Shown here: one piece after another, positions 22,425 through 31,674 of the stretch
Numbering within the stretch: position 1 is the first letter of the stretch
Layout of the letters: each line of letters starts with the position of its first letter
Origin: Shimia_B sp039815465
GTDB lineage: Bacteria > Pseudomonadota > Alphaproteobacteria > Rhodobacterales > Rhodobacteraceae
Assembly (NCBI GenBank): GCA_039815465.1
Contig: JBCBZG010000009.1
Coordinates: 1 to 64,000 of the forward strand
DNA length: 64,000 nucleotides
Direction: 5' to 3'
The notes under the pieces: model-generated
What the model saw: only the letters and a program-made list of their open reading frames with translations
Database searches by the model: none
Told to the model about the DNA's origin: nothing
Made by a program: the position numbers and the translations under genes

Positions 22425-25100
22425 TTATTCAGCAGCCAGCCGGAGACTGACCGGAAAGCTGACCCGGAAGGCCGTGCCGCCCTGCCCCGGCAAATACGCA
22501 ATCGAGCCTTGGAGGTTCGTCATAATCTCCCGACAGATGGCAAGCCCAAGCCCCGCCCCACCGGCGCGCTGTTGATCAGATAGGCGGGCGAATTTTTCGA
22601 ATATCAGTTCGCGATCCCCGGCACTGATCCCGTTGCCATTGTCGATGAAATCGATGTGCAGCATATCGCCTGCCCGCCGCACACGGATCGTGAGCGCGGG
22701 CTCCTCGGCGGCGCAGTACTTTTCTGCGTTGCGGATCAGGTTGATAAAGACCTGCGCGAGCCGGGCGACATCGGTTTGGACCACAACATCCGCATGGTTC
22801 GCGGCCAAAGACACACGCAGCGACCGCCCCAGCGTGCTCGCTGTGATCGAGCGTTCGAGCACGGCCCCGATGGTGGAGGTCTGAAGCTCCAGCGACACCT
22901 GCCCATTTTCCAGAACGCTCAGATCAAGCAGGTCATCAAGCAGCCGCGTCAGGCGGATCGTTTCGTCGTAAATGATGACAGCGTAGCGTTCCCGGTCATC
23001 TTCACTCAGTCCTCGCTCCTGCAAAATCTCCGAAAAGGACCGGATGGAGGTCATGGGCGTGCGCAGTTCGTGGCTGATCTGGCTTAAGAACGCGTCCTTC
23101 TGGACGGACAGCGCCGTCAGCTTTTCATTGGCGCGCCGCAACTGGCGGGCCGTGCGGGTTTGCTCATCGGATTTCAGCTCCAACTTGCTGGAATATTCCA
23201 TCATTTGCGCGGTTTCATCGGCCACGGCCATGAGGTCTTCGACCGTGACGACCGCCGTGCCGGACAGCTTGCTGAGCATCGCGTGAGCGGTCGCCGCGCC
23301 GACGGAGCCTGCAAGCTCTCGCTCCAGACGGGTCAGGAACTTTTGCGTGGGGTCGGGCAGCATGTCGGGCTTACCCTGATCCTGCGCGGCCGTTTGGAAC
23401 AGCCGCTGCGCCTCCCCGCTGCCCAGAATGCGTTGGGCCATGACGAGCAGGTCCTCTGTCTCCACCATCGGGCTTTGCTGCCCGTCGCGGTCGCGGGCGG
23501 CGTCAAAGACGTTCACAAACTGTGCGCCTTGGATGCGTTCGAGCGGCGTTGGAAACGTGATCAGGGAAAAGAAAACAAAGGCGCATGTGTTGAGCAGCGT
23601 CGACCAGAACACGGCGTGGACCACCGGATCGAGCCCTGAAATCCCAAAGAGCGCTTGCGGCTTAAGCCATGCGACCCCCCAAGGGCCGTTTTCAAGCATC
23701 GCCGCGCTGAATGCCGCATCCGCCCCAAAGGACGGCAAAAAGAGCGAATAGGTCCAGATAAACCCACCGACGAGCAACCCAGCTCCTGCCCCATAGCGCG
23801 TCGCGCCGCGCCAAAAGATGCCGCCGACCATGGCGGGCAGCGCCTGGGCGACGCCTACGAATGAAATGAGGCCGATCGCAGCCAGGGCCGCACCACCACC
23901 CGAGAGGTAGTAATACGCATAGCCCAGAAACAGGATACCGATGATCGCCAGGCGCCGGGACATGATCAAAACGCCACGGACATCGCCCGTCACATTGGCC
24001 TGTTCCCCCTGCGCGCGCAGCCAGATAGGCATAATGATGTTGTTAGACACCATTGTCGCCACCGCCAGGGACGCCACAATCACCATCCCAGTGGCCGACG
24101 AAAACCCGCCGAGGAAACTCAGGACCGCCAGCCCACCCTGCCCCTGGCTCAAGGGGAGCGTCAGAACAAAGAGGTCGGGGTTCGACCCCTCGGGCAGGAG
24201 CTCTAGCCCCATAACCGCAATGGGCACCACAAAAAGGCTCATCAGCAGGAGGTAAAGCGGGAACGCCCAGCTTGCCGTGGCCAGGTGCCGTTCATCGTCA
24301 TTTTCGACCACAAGTACTTGAAACATCCGCGGCAGGCACAAAAACGCAGCCGCCGATAGAAATGTCAGGCCGAGCCATCTGCTCTGATCCACCTGCCAGG
24401 CCGCGATGGGGGAGGCTTCGATGCGTTGGGCTATGCCCGACACGCCGCCGCCTAGCCCCCAAACCACGAAAGCGCCCACAGCGATGAGCGCAAAGAGCTT
24501 TACGACCGCCTCAACCGCGATGGCCATGACGACACCATTGTGGCGCTCATTGGCGTCCACGCTGCGCGTGCCAAAGGCGATAGTGAAAACGGCGAGCCCT
24601 GCTGCGACCCAAATCGCGGTCTGTGTCGCCTCCCCGAACCCCACGCCGTCGCCCGTGTCAGCGAATGCCGAGATGCTGAGGACCACAGATTGCAGCTGCA
24701 ACGCGATATAGGGCGTCGTGCCCACGACAGCGAGCAACGTGAACATCACCCCAAGCGCTGTGGACTTGCCGAACCGCGACGAGATCAGATCCGCAACACT
24801 CGTAATCCTTTGGGTTTTACCGATGCGGACCAAACGGCGGAGCAGCAGCCACCAGCCGATGAGCACGCCCGTGGGCCCCAAGTAGATCGTCAGGAACTCA
24901 AGCCCGGACCGTGCCGCGTAGCCAACTGCGCCGTAGAACGTCCAAGCCGTGCAATAGACCGACAGCGCAAGTGTGTAGATCCAGGGGGACCGGAGCCACC
25001 GTGCATGGCCGCGCGCCGCGCGTCGCTCCGCCCAGCCTGCAACGAGGAAAAGGAAGGCCACATAGGCGAGCGAGACCGCGACCAACAGGTTCAGCGACAT
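22425..25100 (-). CDS. Sodium/solute symporter-histidine kinase fusion (CbrA/CrbS type)
   Basis: 891-residue protein with an N-terminal SSF/PutP-like transporter domain of about 12-13 helices (residues about 5-500), a linker, and a C-terminal kinase. The H-box is SQISHELRTPMTS (His near 675), N-box LIRNAEKY, G1 DFIDNGNGIS and G2 GGAGLGLAIC. Members of this class (CbrA, CrbS) respond to nutrient state. CrbS/CrbR in Vibrio and Pseudomonas activates acetyl-CoA synthetase, which fits the acs gene at 32597. The gene starts six bases after the stop of the small membrane gene at 25107 and forms an operon with it and the receiver at 25354. Confidence 0.9.
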   Translation of the reverse strand: MSLNLLVAVSLAYVAFLFLVAGWAERRAARGHARWLRSPWIYTLALSVYCTAWTFYGAVGYAARSGLEFLTIYLGPTGVLIGWWLLLRRLVRIGKTQRITSVADLISSRFGKSTALGVMFTLLAVVGTTPYIALQLQSVVLSISAFADTGDGVGFGEATQTAIWVAAGLAVFTIAFGTRSVDANERHNGVVMAIAVEAVVKLFALIAVGAFVVWGLGGGVSGIAQRIEASPIAAWQVDQSRWLGLTFLSAAAFLCLPRMFQVLVVENDDERHLATASWAFPLYLLLMSLFVVPIAVMGLELLPEGSNPDLFVLTLPLSQGQGGLAVLSFLGGFSSATGMVIVASLAVATMVSNNIIMPIWLRAQGEQANVTGDVRGVLIMSRRLAIIGILFLGYAYYYLSGGGAALAAIGLISFVGVAQALPAMVGGIFWRGATRYGAGAGLLVGGFIWTYSLFLPSFGADAAFSAAMLENGPWGVAWLKPQALFGISGLDPVVHAVFWSTLLNTCAFVFFSLITFPTPLERIQGAQFVNVFDAARDRDGQQSPMVETEDLLVMAQRILGSGEAQRLFQTAAQDQGKPDMLPDPTQKFLTRLERELAGSVGAATAHAMLSKLSGTAVVTVEDLMAVADETAQMMEYSSKLELKSDEQTRTARQLRRANEKLTALSVQKDAFLSQISHELRTPMTSIRSFSEILQERGLSEDDRERYAVIIYDETIRLTRLLDDLLDLSVLENGQVSLELQTSTIGAVLERSITASTLGRSLRVSLAANHADVVVQTDVARLAQVFINLIRNAEKYCAAEEPALTIRVRRAGDMLHIDFIDNGNGISAGDRELIFEKFARLSDQQRAGGAGLGLAICREIMTNLQGSIAYLPGQGGTAFRVSFPVSLRLAAE

Positions 25101-25106
25101 GGCCGC

Positions 25107-25364
25107 CTAGTCCTCCGGCGCGGAAACGAGCCAGCGCGATAGGACCGCCGCTGCAAGGATCATCACCACCCAAAGCCCAAAGATATAAAGAAACGCGGCA
25201 ACGGTGCTCACGCCGCCGTCGCTGCCATCGCCTCCGGGGGGCCAAAGCAAGGGAAGCATGACGAGCATCCCGCCCAAAACCGGCACAGCGCGCGCGGCAT
25301 CGGCGACCCGGCGGCGGCGGTAGTGGCTTTTGTTTAGAAAGATCTCGGTGGGCTTACGTGTCAT
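25107..25364 (-). CDS. Small membrane protein paired with the symporter kinase
   Basis: 85 residues with two hydrophobic helices (about 23-43, VADAARAVPVLGGMLVMLPLL, and 53-75) and a basic N terminus (HYRRRRV). It overlaps the receiver gene by 11 bp and is 6 bp from the kinase gene, so the three are translated from one message. Small two-helix proteins often accompany solute symporters, and this one may be an accessory subunit of the sensor. No family assigned with certainty. Confidence 0.65.
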   Translation of the reverse strand: MTRKPTEIFLNKSHYRRRRVADAARAVPVLGGMLVMLPLLWPPGGDGSDGGVSTVAAFLYIFGLWVVMILAAAVLSRWLVSAPED

Positions 25365-25743
25365 GGCGCACGCCTGTGGCGAGGTCCCGCACCCGTTCCA
25401 GCACCTCGGCGTTGGAAAACGGTTTGGTCATGTAGTGGTTGACACCCGCCTGCTCCGCCCGTTCGCGATCCTTGGCCTGCCCGCGTGCAGTCAGCATGAG
25501 CACCGGGATATCTGCCATGTCTGGCTTTTCGCGCAGGTCGCGCAGGATTTCAAAGCCCGAGCGGTTCGGCAGCATCGCGTCGAGCACGATGACATCCGGC
25601 ATCCGGCGCGCCACGGCCTCTAGCGCTGTGGCGCCGTCGGAATGGGTATGCACGGCCCATCCGTCCCGCGACAGGATAAAACGCACCGCTTCAACGATGT
25701 TTGGTTCGTCCTCGATAAGTAGGACTTGCTTGCCCTCGCTCAT
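25354..25743 (-). CDS. Single-domain response regulator
   Basis: 129 residues, a receiver domain only. The acidic pair is E11/D12 (LLIEDEP), the phosphoacceptor D55 (VIVLDAMLP), the conserved Thr is in LMLTARG and the Lys in HYMTKPF. There is no DNA-binding domain, unlike CrbR/CbrB, so output must go through another protein or by phosphotransfer. First gene of the operon with the small membrane protein and the symporter kinase, its likely partner. Confidence 0.9.
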   Translation of the reverse strand: MSEGKQVLLIEDEPNIVEAVRFILSRDGWAVHTHSDGATALEAVARRMPDVIVLDAMLPNRSGFEILRDLREKPDMADIPVLMLTARGQAKDRERAEQAGVNHYMTKPFSNAEVLERVRDLATGVRHDT

Positions 25744-25823
25744 GGCGCAGGCCCTCCCCTATGGTCGAGTTTGCTCAACCTCTTTGAGTGTATTGTCTAA
25801 CGCCCGAGGGGCGTTGTCAAAGT

Positions 25824-26999
25824 TTAGCTGGGCACAAGAAGCATTGTTCCCCGCAAGACCGGATCGGCCCCGTAGGTCGTGGCGTCTTGCGTGGCAGCGT
25901 AGGCAAAGGCGAGGTAGCGCGCACCCTGCCCGTCCTTCACCGCAAGCTCCGCCCGGATCGGCACATGGGGCCGCGCCAGCGCCGAAAAGAGTGGCCAAAG
26001 CGAGCGTCCGACGCCCGTGCGCGGAAAAGGAAAGCCCGACGGTGCCCGGCGCGTGATAAGACTGCCTGCCCCATCGCACTCTGCGAGCCCCACATCGTCG
26101 CCCAACTGCGGAATTTGTCCCATTCTGCGCAGCACGACATCCAATGGAAGCCCCACGTGACGCGCAACCGCCAATGGGTCAGTCCCAAACTGCCCCAAAG
26201 CGTCCGCCAAGGTGGCGAGCGGCAGCGACACAGCCTCGGCGCGGTAGCGATCGAGGTGGGCTTTGGCGATTTCACTCGCCTGCGGGCTGAGTTGGGGCAA
26301 GGCGATATCGTCGCCCTCCTCAAGCTCAGCGAGGTAGTGGCGCCTGGCATCCAACCAGGCATCCACCTCGTCTTGAGGGCTCTGGGTGGGGTCAATGCCC
26401 TCCGGCGGGGCGTCCAGGTAGCGCACGAGGGCGCTTGTTGCTTCCCCCAAACGCACCGCGTCTTCGCGCAGGTTGCCCGTAAAGCGCACGCGCCAGGTGC
26501 GGTCGAGGTCAGGGTCATCGGCCAGGATCGCGGAGGTCGATTGCACGGCTGCGATGGTCGACAGCATTTCGTGCATCTGCGCTGACAGGAACGGGTCGTG
26601 GGTCAGTCGGTCATTGAGCTGGGTCAGCGTTTCTTCCTGCCGCTCAATGCGCGCGGACTGGAGCGCGACCAGCGCCGCCCAGCCGGGAAACCGGCCTGCA
26701 AATTCGTCCACCCTGTCCGCCTCCACCTGCGCACCGGCCTCGTCGGCAGCTGCGGCCAAGTCGCGCAAAAGGGAGGCTTGCGCCCCCTCTGACAGGCTCA
26801 GCGCGTCGACCTCCAACGCATTGGCGAGCGCGATGAGAACCTTGCCGCCGATTCTGCGGCGGTTGTGTTCAATGAGGTTGAGGTAACTGGCAGAGATCCC
26901 AGCGCGCCGCGCCAGTTCTGCCTGCCGCAGGCCCGCTGCGATGCGCCGCTCGCGAATGCGAGACCCGGTCAGCGCTGCCTTTTGAACAGTGGGGGGCAT
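25824..26999 (-). CDS. XRE-family regulator related to short-chain acyl-CoA regulators (ScfR/RamB/PccR)
   Basis: 391 residues. An N-terminal helix-turn-helix (about 12-66, RRIAAGLRQAELARRAGISASYLNL) is followed by a long helical part and a C-terminal DUF2083-like region (GLAECDGAGSLITRRAPSG and RSLWPLFSALARPHVPIRAE). ScfR-type proteins bind acyl-CoA through the ImmA/IrrE-like plus DUF2083 part. Here the ImmA/IrrE region is reduced (LAVARHVGLPLDVVLRRMG) and no HExxH is visible. It is divergent from the ABC operon leading to acs and has an inverted repeat 38 bp before its start, suggesting autoregulation and control of that operon. Confidence 0.82.
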   Translation of the reverse strand: MPPTVQKAALTGSRIRERRIAAGLRQAELARRAGISASYLNLIEHNRRRIGGKVLIALANALEVDALSLSEGAQASLLRDLAAAADEAGAQVEADRVDEFAGRFPGWAALVALQSARIERQEETLTQLNDRLTHDPFLSAQMHEMLSTIAAVQSTSAILADDPDLDRTWRVRFTGNLREDAVRLGEATSALVRYLDAPPEGIDPTQSPQDEVDAWLDARRHYLAELEEGDDIALPQLSPQASEIAKAHLDRYRAEAVSLPLATLADALGQFGTDPLAVARHVGLPLDVVLRRMGQIPQLGDDVGLAECDGAGSLITRRAPSGFPFPRTGVGRSLWPLFSALARPHVPIRAELAVKDGQGARYLAFAYAATQDATTYGADPVLRGTMLLVPS

Positions 27000-27218
27000 G
27001 GAAACTCCCTGCGAAAACAGTCTCTTTCTGCGCTGCGTTGAAAATTCGTTTTCAATTTTGCTGCAGCGCGTGTCGATTTATTTACAAAAAAATTCAGCGT
27101 TTCAAGCCACTTGTTGAATTATTTGCGCCACCCCCGATACTCCAAGCGCACTCAAGAAGTGTATCTGGGCTCTGTCAGGGAGGACTGTGAGAGCCCCAAT
27201 GCAACTGGGAGGATATAA
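27000..27218. promoter_or_regulatory. Divergent control region of regulator and ABC-acs operon
   Basis: 219 bp, clearly more AT-rich than its surroundings. It holds a perfect inverted repeat at 27038-27055 and A/T-rich tracts up to about 27125. AGGAG precedes the binding-protein ATG at 27219. No confident -10/-35 pair was assigned. Confidence 0.55.
27038..27055. promoter_or_regulatory. Candidate operator of the ScfR-like regulator
   Basis: Perfect inverted repeat TTGAAAA-TTCG-TTTTCAA (7-bp arms, 4-base centre), 38 bp upstream of the regulator ATG at 26999. Its placement and symmetry suit an autoregulatory XRE-type operator. It does not obviously match the TTTGCAAA-like motif described for RamB/PccR. 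Confidence 0.5.
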
Positions 27219-28556
27219 ATGTCCAAACTCAACCTCACACGTCGTGGCGCACTGAAAACCGGTGCAGCGGCGGGCGCAGGCCTGGCTCTGCCGACCTATC
27301 TGGCGGCTGGCAGCCACAGCGGCTTTACGAATGCGCCGGGCGATAGCTCGGTCACACTCGGCTTTAACGTACCACAAACCGGCCCCTACGCTGACGAAGG
27401 TGCAGACGAACTGCGCGCCTATCAGCTAGCCGTCGAGCACCTCAACGGTGGCGGCGATGGCGGCATGATGCAGACCTTCTCTTCGAAGGCTCTGGACGGC
27501 ACCGGGATCCTTGGCCGCAAGGTCGAGTTCGTGACCGGCGACACACAAACAAAGCCCGACGCGGCGCGCGCATCCGCACGCTCCATGATCGAAAAAGATG
27601 GCGCCATCATGATCACGGGCGGCTCGTCCTCCGGTGTGGCTGTGGCCGTGCAAGCGCTCTGCCAAGAGGCTGGCATCATCTTTATGGCGGGTCTGACGCA
27701 CTCCAACGACACGACGGGTAAAGACAAGCGGGCCAACGGCTTCCGCCACTTCTTTAACTCCTACATGTCCGGTGCAGCCCTCGCGCCGATCCTGGCCAAC
27801 AACTATGGCACGGACCGTAAGGCATATCACCTGACGGCGGACTACAACTGGGGCTACACGACCGAGGAAGCTGTGCGCACCTCGACCGAGGCCATGGGTT
27901 GGGAAACTGTTGCAGCTGTGAAAACACCGCTCGCACAGACTGACTTCTCCTCCTACATCGCGCCAGTTCTGAACTCCGGCGCCGACGTTCTGGTTCTGAA
28001 CCACTACGGCGGGAACATGGTGAACTCGCTCACCAACGCCGTTCAGTTCGGCCTGCGTGACGCGGTTGCCAACAACAAAGACTTCCAGATCGTTGTTCCA
28101 TTGTACTCCCGCCTGATGGCAAAGGGTGCAGGCCGCAACGTTGCGGGCATCTTTGGCTCCACCAACTGGCACTGGTCGCTGCCAGATGCGGGTTCCATGG
28201 CGTTCACACGCTCCTTCGGCACCAAGTACGGCTTCCCGCCGTCCCAGGCGGCGCACACCTGCTACGTGCAGACGCTGCTCTATGCAGACGCCGTGCAGCG
28301 TGCGGGCTCCTTCAACCCATGTGCGGTTGGCGAAGCGCTCGAAGATTTCGAGTTCGACGGAATGGGCAACGGTCCGACGCTCTATCGCGGCGCCGACCAC
28401 CAGTGCTTCAAGGACGTGCTCGTCGTGAAGGGGAAAGAGAACCCCGACAACGAGTTCGACCTTCTCGAGATCGTGGAAGTGACCCCGGTCGAGCAGGTGA
28501 CTTACGAGCCCGGCATCTTTGGCGGCGAACTGGGTCAGTGCAACCCAGGCGCATAA
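27219..28556 (+). CDS. ABC transporter substrate-binding protein, LivK/urea-amide type, Tat-exported
   Basis: 445-residue periplasmic binding protein. The N terminus has a twin-arginine signal (LTRRGALKTGAAAGAGLALP, residues about 6-25), so it is probably exported folded. The type I binding fold begins at VTLGFNVPQTGPYADEG (about 46) with the ligand-loop segment MITGGSSSGVAVAVQALC (about 130-147). First gene of a five-gene importer operon ending near acs. The ligand is unknown; the neighbouring acyl-CoA synthetase and acyl-CoA-type regulator suggest a short carboxylate or its precursor. AGGAG lies before the ATG. Confidence 0.92.
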   Translation: MSKLNLTRRGALKTGAAAGAGLALPTYLAAGSHSGFTNAPGDSSVTLGFNVPQTGPYADEGADELRAYQLAVEHLNGGGDGGMMQTFSSKALDGTGILGRKVEFVTGDTQTKPDAARASARSMIEKDGAIMITGGSSSGVAVAVQALCQEAGIIFMAGLTHSNDTTGKDKRANGFRHFFNSYMSGAALAPILANNYGTDRKAYHLTADYNWGYTTEEAVRTSTEAMGWETVAAVKTPLAQTDFSSYIAPVLNSGADVLVLNHYGGNMVNSLTNAVQFGLRDAVANNKDFQIVVPLYSRLMAKGAGRNVAGIFGSTNWHWSLPDAGSMAFTRSFGTKYGFPPSQAAHTCYVQTLLYADAVQRAGSFNPCAVGEALEDFEFDGMGNGPTLYRGADHQCFKDVLVVKGKENPDNEFDLLEIVEVTPVEQVTYEPGIFGGELGQCNPGA

Positions 28557-28568
28557 GCCTTTGACATC

Positions 28569-28593
28569 GTAGGGTGCGCAGTGCGCACCCTAC
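28569..28593 (+). promoter_or_regulatory. Intercistronic hairpin after binding-protein gene
   Basis: Perfect 11-bp stem GTAGGGTGCGC/GCGCACCCTAC with loop AGT, 12 bp past the binding-protein stop and 58 bp before the first permease ATG. The following CACCCTTT is weakly U-rich. It probably attenuates transcription so that the binding protein exceeds the membrane subunits. A similar hairpin follows the other binding-protein gene (13327-13350). Confidence 0.7.
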
Positions 28594-28651
28594 ACCCTTT
28601 CGGGCCGGCCTTCGGCCTCTTTCCGCATATCTCTGCCCCCGGAGGGCCGCT

Positions 28652-29683
28652 ATGGACCAGATAATCCTACAAATTCTCAACGGGCTCGATAAGGGCAGCG
28701 CCTATGCGTTGATCGCGCTCGGTCTGACACTGATCTTTGGCACTTTGGGCGTGGTGAACTTTGCCCACGGCGCGCTGTTCATGCTCGGCGCCTTTTGCAC
28801 GGTGACCTTGAGCCGCCTTTTGTCGCTGTCTCACGAAGTCGTGGACGAAACGCGCACAGACTTTCTGGGCAATCCGTTGAAAGTGGATGTGCCCTATATC
28901 TACGACTGGTTTGGGGAGGCGACGGGCGCTGCAATCATCGATTGGTCTGTGCCGCTGTCCATCCTCTTTGCGATCCCGATCATGATCCTCATCGGCGTTG
29001 CGATGGAACGCGGTCTGATCAAGCATTTCTACAAACGTCCGCATGCTGACCAAATCCTCGTCACCTTTGGCCTCGCGATCGTTCTGCAAGAAATCATCAA
29101 GTACTACTTCGGCGCCAACCAGATCCCCGCGCCCGCGCCCGAGGCCTTTGTCGGTTCCTTCGACTTTGGCGCAGCCATTGGGTTTGACGCGAATTCGATC
29201 ATCTACCCCTACTGGCGGATCGTGTACTTCTTCTTTGCGATGATCTTGATCGCTGCCGTGTTCGCCTTTTTGCAATTCACCACGTTCGGCATGGTTGTCC
29301 GCGCCGGGATGGCAGACCGGGAAACCGTAGGCCTCCTCGGCATCAACATTGACCGACGTTTTACGATCATGTTCGGCATCGCGGCCGCCGTCGCGGGGCT
29401 TGCGGGTGTGATGTACACGCCGATCAATTCGCCCAACTACCATATGGGCATGGATTTCCTGGTGATCTCCTTCGTGGTGGTCGTGGTGGGCGGCATGGGC
29501 TCCCTGCCCGGGGCGGTCCTCGCTGGCTTTGTGCTTGGGATCCTGGAAAGCTTTGCGTCCATGCGCGAGGTCATCGAATTCCTGCCCGGCATCAATCAGG
29601 TGGTCATCTACCTCGCCGCAATCGTCATTCTACTTACCCGTCCTCGGGGCCTCATGGGCCGCAAGGGCGTGATGGAGGATTAA
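28652..29683 (+). CDS. ABC transporter permease, LivH type
   Basis: 343-residue inner-membrane permease with about eight helices. The opening ILQILNGLDKGSAYALIALG and TLIFGTLGVVNFAHGALFML (about 7-50) is characteristic of LivH/UrtB. A long periplasmic insert lies at about 68-100. The cytoplasmic coupling loop is in TTFGMVVRAGMADRETVGLL (about 210-230). The ATG at 28652 follows GGAGGG; the frame upstream covers the hairpin and is not coding. Three bases separate it from the next gene. Confidence 0.95.
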   Translation: MDQIILQILNGLDKGSAYALIALGLTLIFGTLGVVNFAHGALFMLGAFCTVTLSRLLSLSHEVVDETRTDFLGNPLKVDVPYIYDWFGEATGAAIIDWSVPLSILFAIPIMILIGVAMERGLIKHFYKRPHADQILVTFGLAIVLQEIIKYYFGANQIPAPAPEAFVGSFDFGAAIGFDANSIIYPYWRIVYFFFAMILIAAVFAFLQFTTFGMVVRAGMADRETVGLLGINIDRRFTIMFGIAAAVAGLAGVMYTPINSPNYHMGMDFLVISFVVVVVGGMGSLPGAVLAGFVLGILESFASMREVIEFLPGINQVVIYLAAIVILLTRPRGLMGRKGVMED

Positions 29684-29686
29684 TCC

Positions 29687-30892
29687 ATGCTTGGACTCGA
29701 CAAAAAAGATACGAGCCTTCTCCTCGTCGTGGCAGCGCTGGTGGTCTTTGCCCCCTTCCTGCTGAACCCCTTCCCGGAAAGCTCTGCCATGGCGCAGTTC
29801 AACGCGGGCTATCCGGACCTGATGCAGCGCTTCGTGATCTTTGGGGTGTTCGCTATCGGCTTTAACATCCTCTTTGGGCTCACCGGCTACCTCAGCTTTG
29901 GTCACGCGGCCTTCCTGGGTGTGGGGAGCTACGCAGGCGTCTGGATGCTCAAGCTTTTGAGCATCAACGTGATCCCAGCCATCATGATCTCCACGGCGGT
30001 CGCGGGGCTGATGGCGCTGCTGATCGGGTTTATCTCGCTCCGGCGGTCTGGCATCTACTTTTCGATCCTCACGCTGGCTTTTGCGCAGATGGCCTTTGCG
30101 CTGGCGGCATCGGTGCTGACACCGATCACAGGCGGGGAGACCGGGCTTCAACTCGCGCTGAGCGATCCGCGTATCTTTGACGGTGCCTCAGAAGAGGCAG
30201 GCCTGATCCCTGTGCCTGCGCTCTTTGGCATCGACACGCGGTCGTCTTACGAGCTCGCCGTCGCGGGCTGGCTGTTCACCTTTAACTGGGGCTACTACAT
30301 CTGCGGCGCCGTCATGCTGGTGTCGTTCTACATCGCCATCCGCATCTTCCGCTCCCCGTTCGGTCTGATGCTCAAGGCCATCAAGTCGAACCAGCAGCGC
30401 CTCAACTATACAGGCTTGAACACACGGCCCTATATGCTGGCCTGTTTTGTGATCTCGGGGATGTATGCCGGGCTCGCCGGCGGGCTCATGGTCGCCATGG
30501 ACCCTCTCGCCGGTGCGGAGCGGATGCAGTGGACAGCCTCGGGCGAGGTGGTGCTGATGACCATCCTCGGCGGTGCTGGCACGCTCATTGGCCCAGTCCT
30601 GGGCGCGGGCCTCATCAAGTATTTCGAGAACATCTTCTCAAAGATCAACAAAGCCACGCTCGAAGGCTGGTTCGCTTTCATGCCCGATTGGCTCGACGGG
30701 TTCTTCGTGTCCATCGTGTACCCCTTCATCGGTAAAGGCTGGCACCTGACGCTCGGCCTGATGTTCATGGCTGTCATTATCTTCCTGCCCGGCGGGCTCG
30801 TCGAAGGTGGCAAGCGGATCTCGACCTGGGCCAAGGGCCGCCGCGGCAAGCGCGCCGGCGCCGAGGCCGAAGTCAAAACTCCGGCAGAATAA
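29687..30892 (+). CDS. ABC transporter permease, LivM type
   Basis: 401-residue second permease subunit. Characteristic segment FGLTGYLSFGHAAFLGVGSY (about 64-83), followed by RRSGIYFSILTLAFAQMAFA (about 119-138) and the coupling region SPFGLMLKAIKSNQQRLNYT (about 223-242). The C terminus ends in a basic tail (KGRRGKRAGAEAEV). GGAGG is located within the end of the preceding gene. Forms the transmembrane pore with the LivH-type subunit. Confidence 0.95.
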   Translation: MLGLDKKDTSLLLVVAALVVFAPFLLNPFPESSAMAQFNAGYPDLMQRFVIFGVFAIGFNILFGLTGYLSFGHAAFLGVGSYAGVWMLKLLSINVIPAIMISTAVAGLMALLIGFISLRRSGIYFSILTLAFAQMAFALAASVLTPITGGETGLQLALSDPRIFDGASEEAGLIPVPALFGIDTRSSYELAVAGWLFTFNWGYYICGAVMLVSFYIAIRIFRSPFGLMLKAIKSNQQRLNYTGLNTRPYMLACFVISGMYAGLAGGLMVAMDPLAGAERMQWTASGEVVLMTILGGAGTLIGPVLGAGLIKYFENIFSKINKATLEGWFAFMPDWLDGFFVSIVYPFIGKGWHLTLGLMFMAVIIFLPGGLVEGGKRISTWAKGRRGKRAGAEAEVKTPAE

Positions 30893-30903
30893 GGAGCTCA
30901 GAG

Positions 30904-31662
30904 ATGGGAATTCTTGAAGTCAAAAATGTCGGCAAACGCTTCGGCGGTCTGCAGGCGCTCGGCGATGTGAACCTGAGCGTGAAAGAAGCCACAGTGCACG
31001 CGATCATCGGCCCCAATGGCGCCGGTAAGTCGACCCTGCTCAACTGCCTCGTGGGAAAACTCATCCCCGACACGGGCTCGGTCATGTTCGACGGGCACTC
31101 CGTTCTGGGTCGGTCCCCGCACGAGATCAACCAGATGGGCATCAGCCGCGTCTTCCAAACACCAGAGATCTTCGGCGAGTTAAGCGTACTCGAAAACGTC
31201 ATGATCGCCTGCTTTGCCAAACGCGACGGAGCCTATGCGCTCAACGCGTTCTCGCCGGTGCGCGACCAAAGCGACATCCGCGAACAGGCGGAGACGTTCT
31301 TGGAAGACGTCAACATGCTCGACAAAACATCCATGACCGCGGCCTCGCTGTCGCGCGGCGACAAACGGCGGCTGGAAATGGCGATGTGCTTGAGCCAGAA
31401 GCCGCGGCTGCTGCTCTTGGACGAGCCGACGGCGGGCATGGCGCGCGCGGATACAAACAACACCATCGACCTGCTCAAAAAGATCAGGGACCGTCGCGAC
31501 ATCACGATGTGTATCATCGAACACGACATGCACGTGGTCTTTAGCCTCGCAGAACGGATCACCGTCCTGGCCCAAGGCACGCCGCTCGTGGAAGAAACGC
31601 CCGACAATATCAAAGGCCACCCCAAAGTGCGCGAAGCGTATCTCGGGGAAGCGCAGGTCTAA
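30904..31662 (+). CDS. ABC transporter ATP-binding protein, LivG type
   Basis: 252 residues. Walker A is GPNGAGKST (about 35), the Q-loop is in GISRVFQTPEIFGEL, the signature ASLSRGDKRRLEMAM (about 146-160) is the S-x-G-x form seen in this branch, Walker B LLLLDEPTAGM (about 168) and switch His in CIIEHDMHVV (about 200). It starts 12 bp after the permease stop with AAGGAG upstream. Followed by copy 2 of the tandem palindrome module. Confidence 0.95.
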   Translation: MGILEVKNVGKRFGGLQALGDVNLSVKEATVHAIIGPNGAGKSTLLNCLVGKLIPDTGSVMFDGHSVLGRSPHEINQMGISRVFQTPEIFGELSVLENVMIACFAKRDGAYALNAFSPVRDQSDIREQAETFLEDVNMLDKTSMTAASLSRGDKRRLEMAMCLSQKPRLLLLDEPTAGMARADTNNTIDLLKKIRDRRDITMCIIEHDMHVVFSLAERITVLAQGTPLVEETPDNIKGHPKVREAYLGEAQV

Positions 31663-31674
31663 GGGCCAAGGGTG

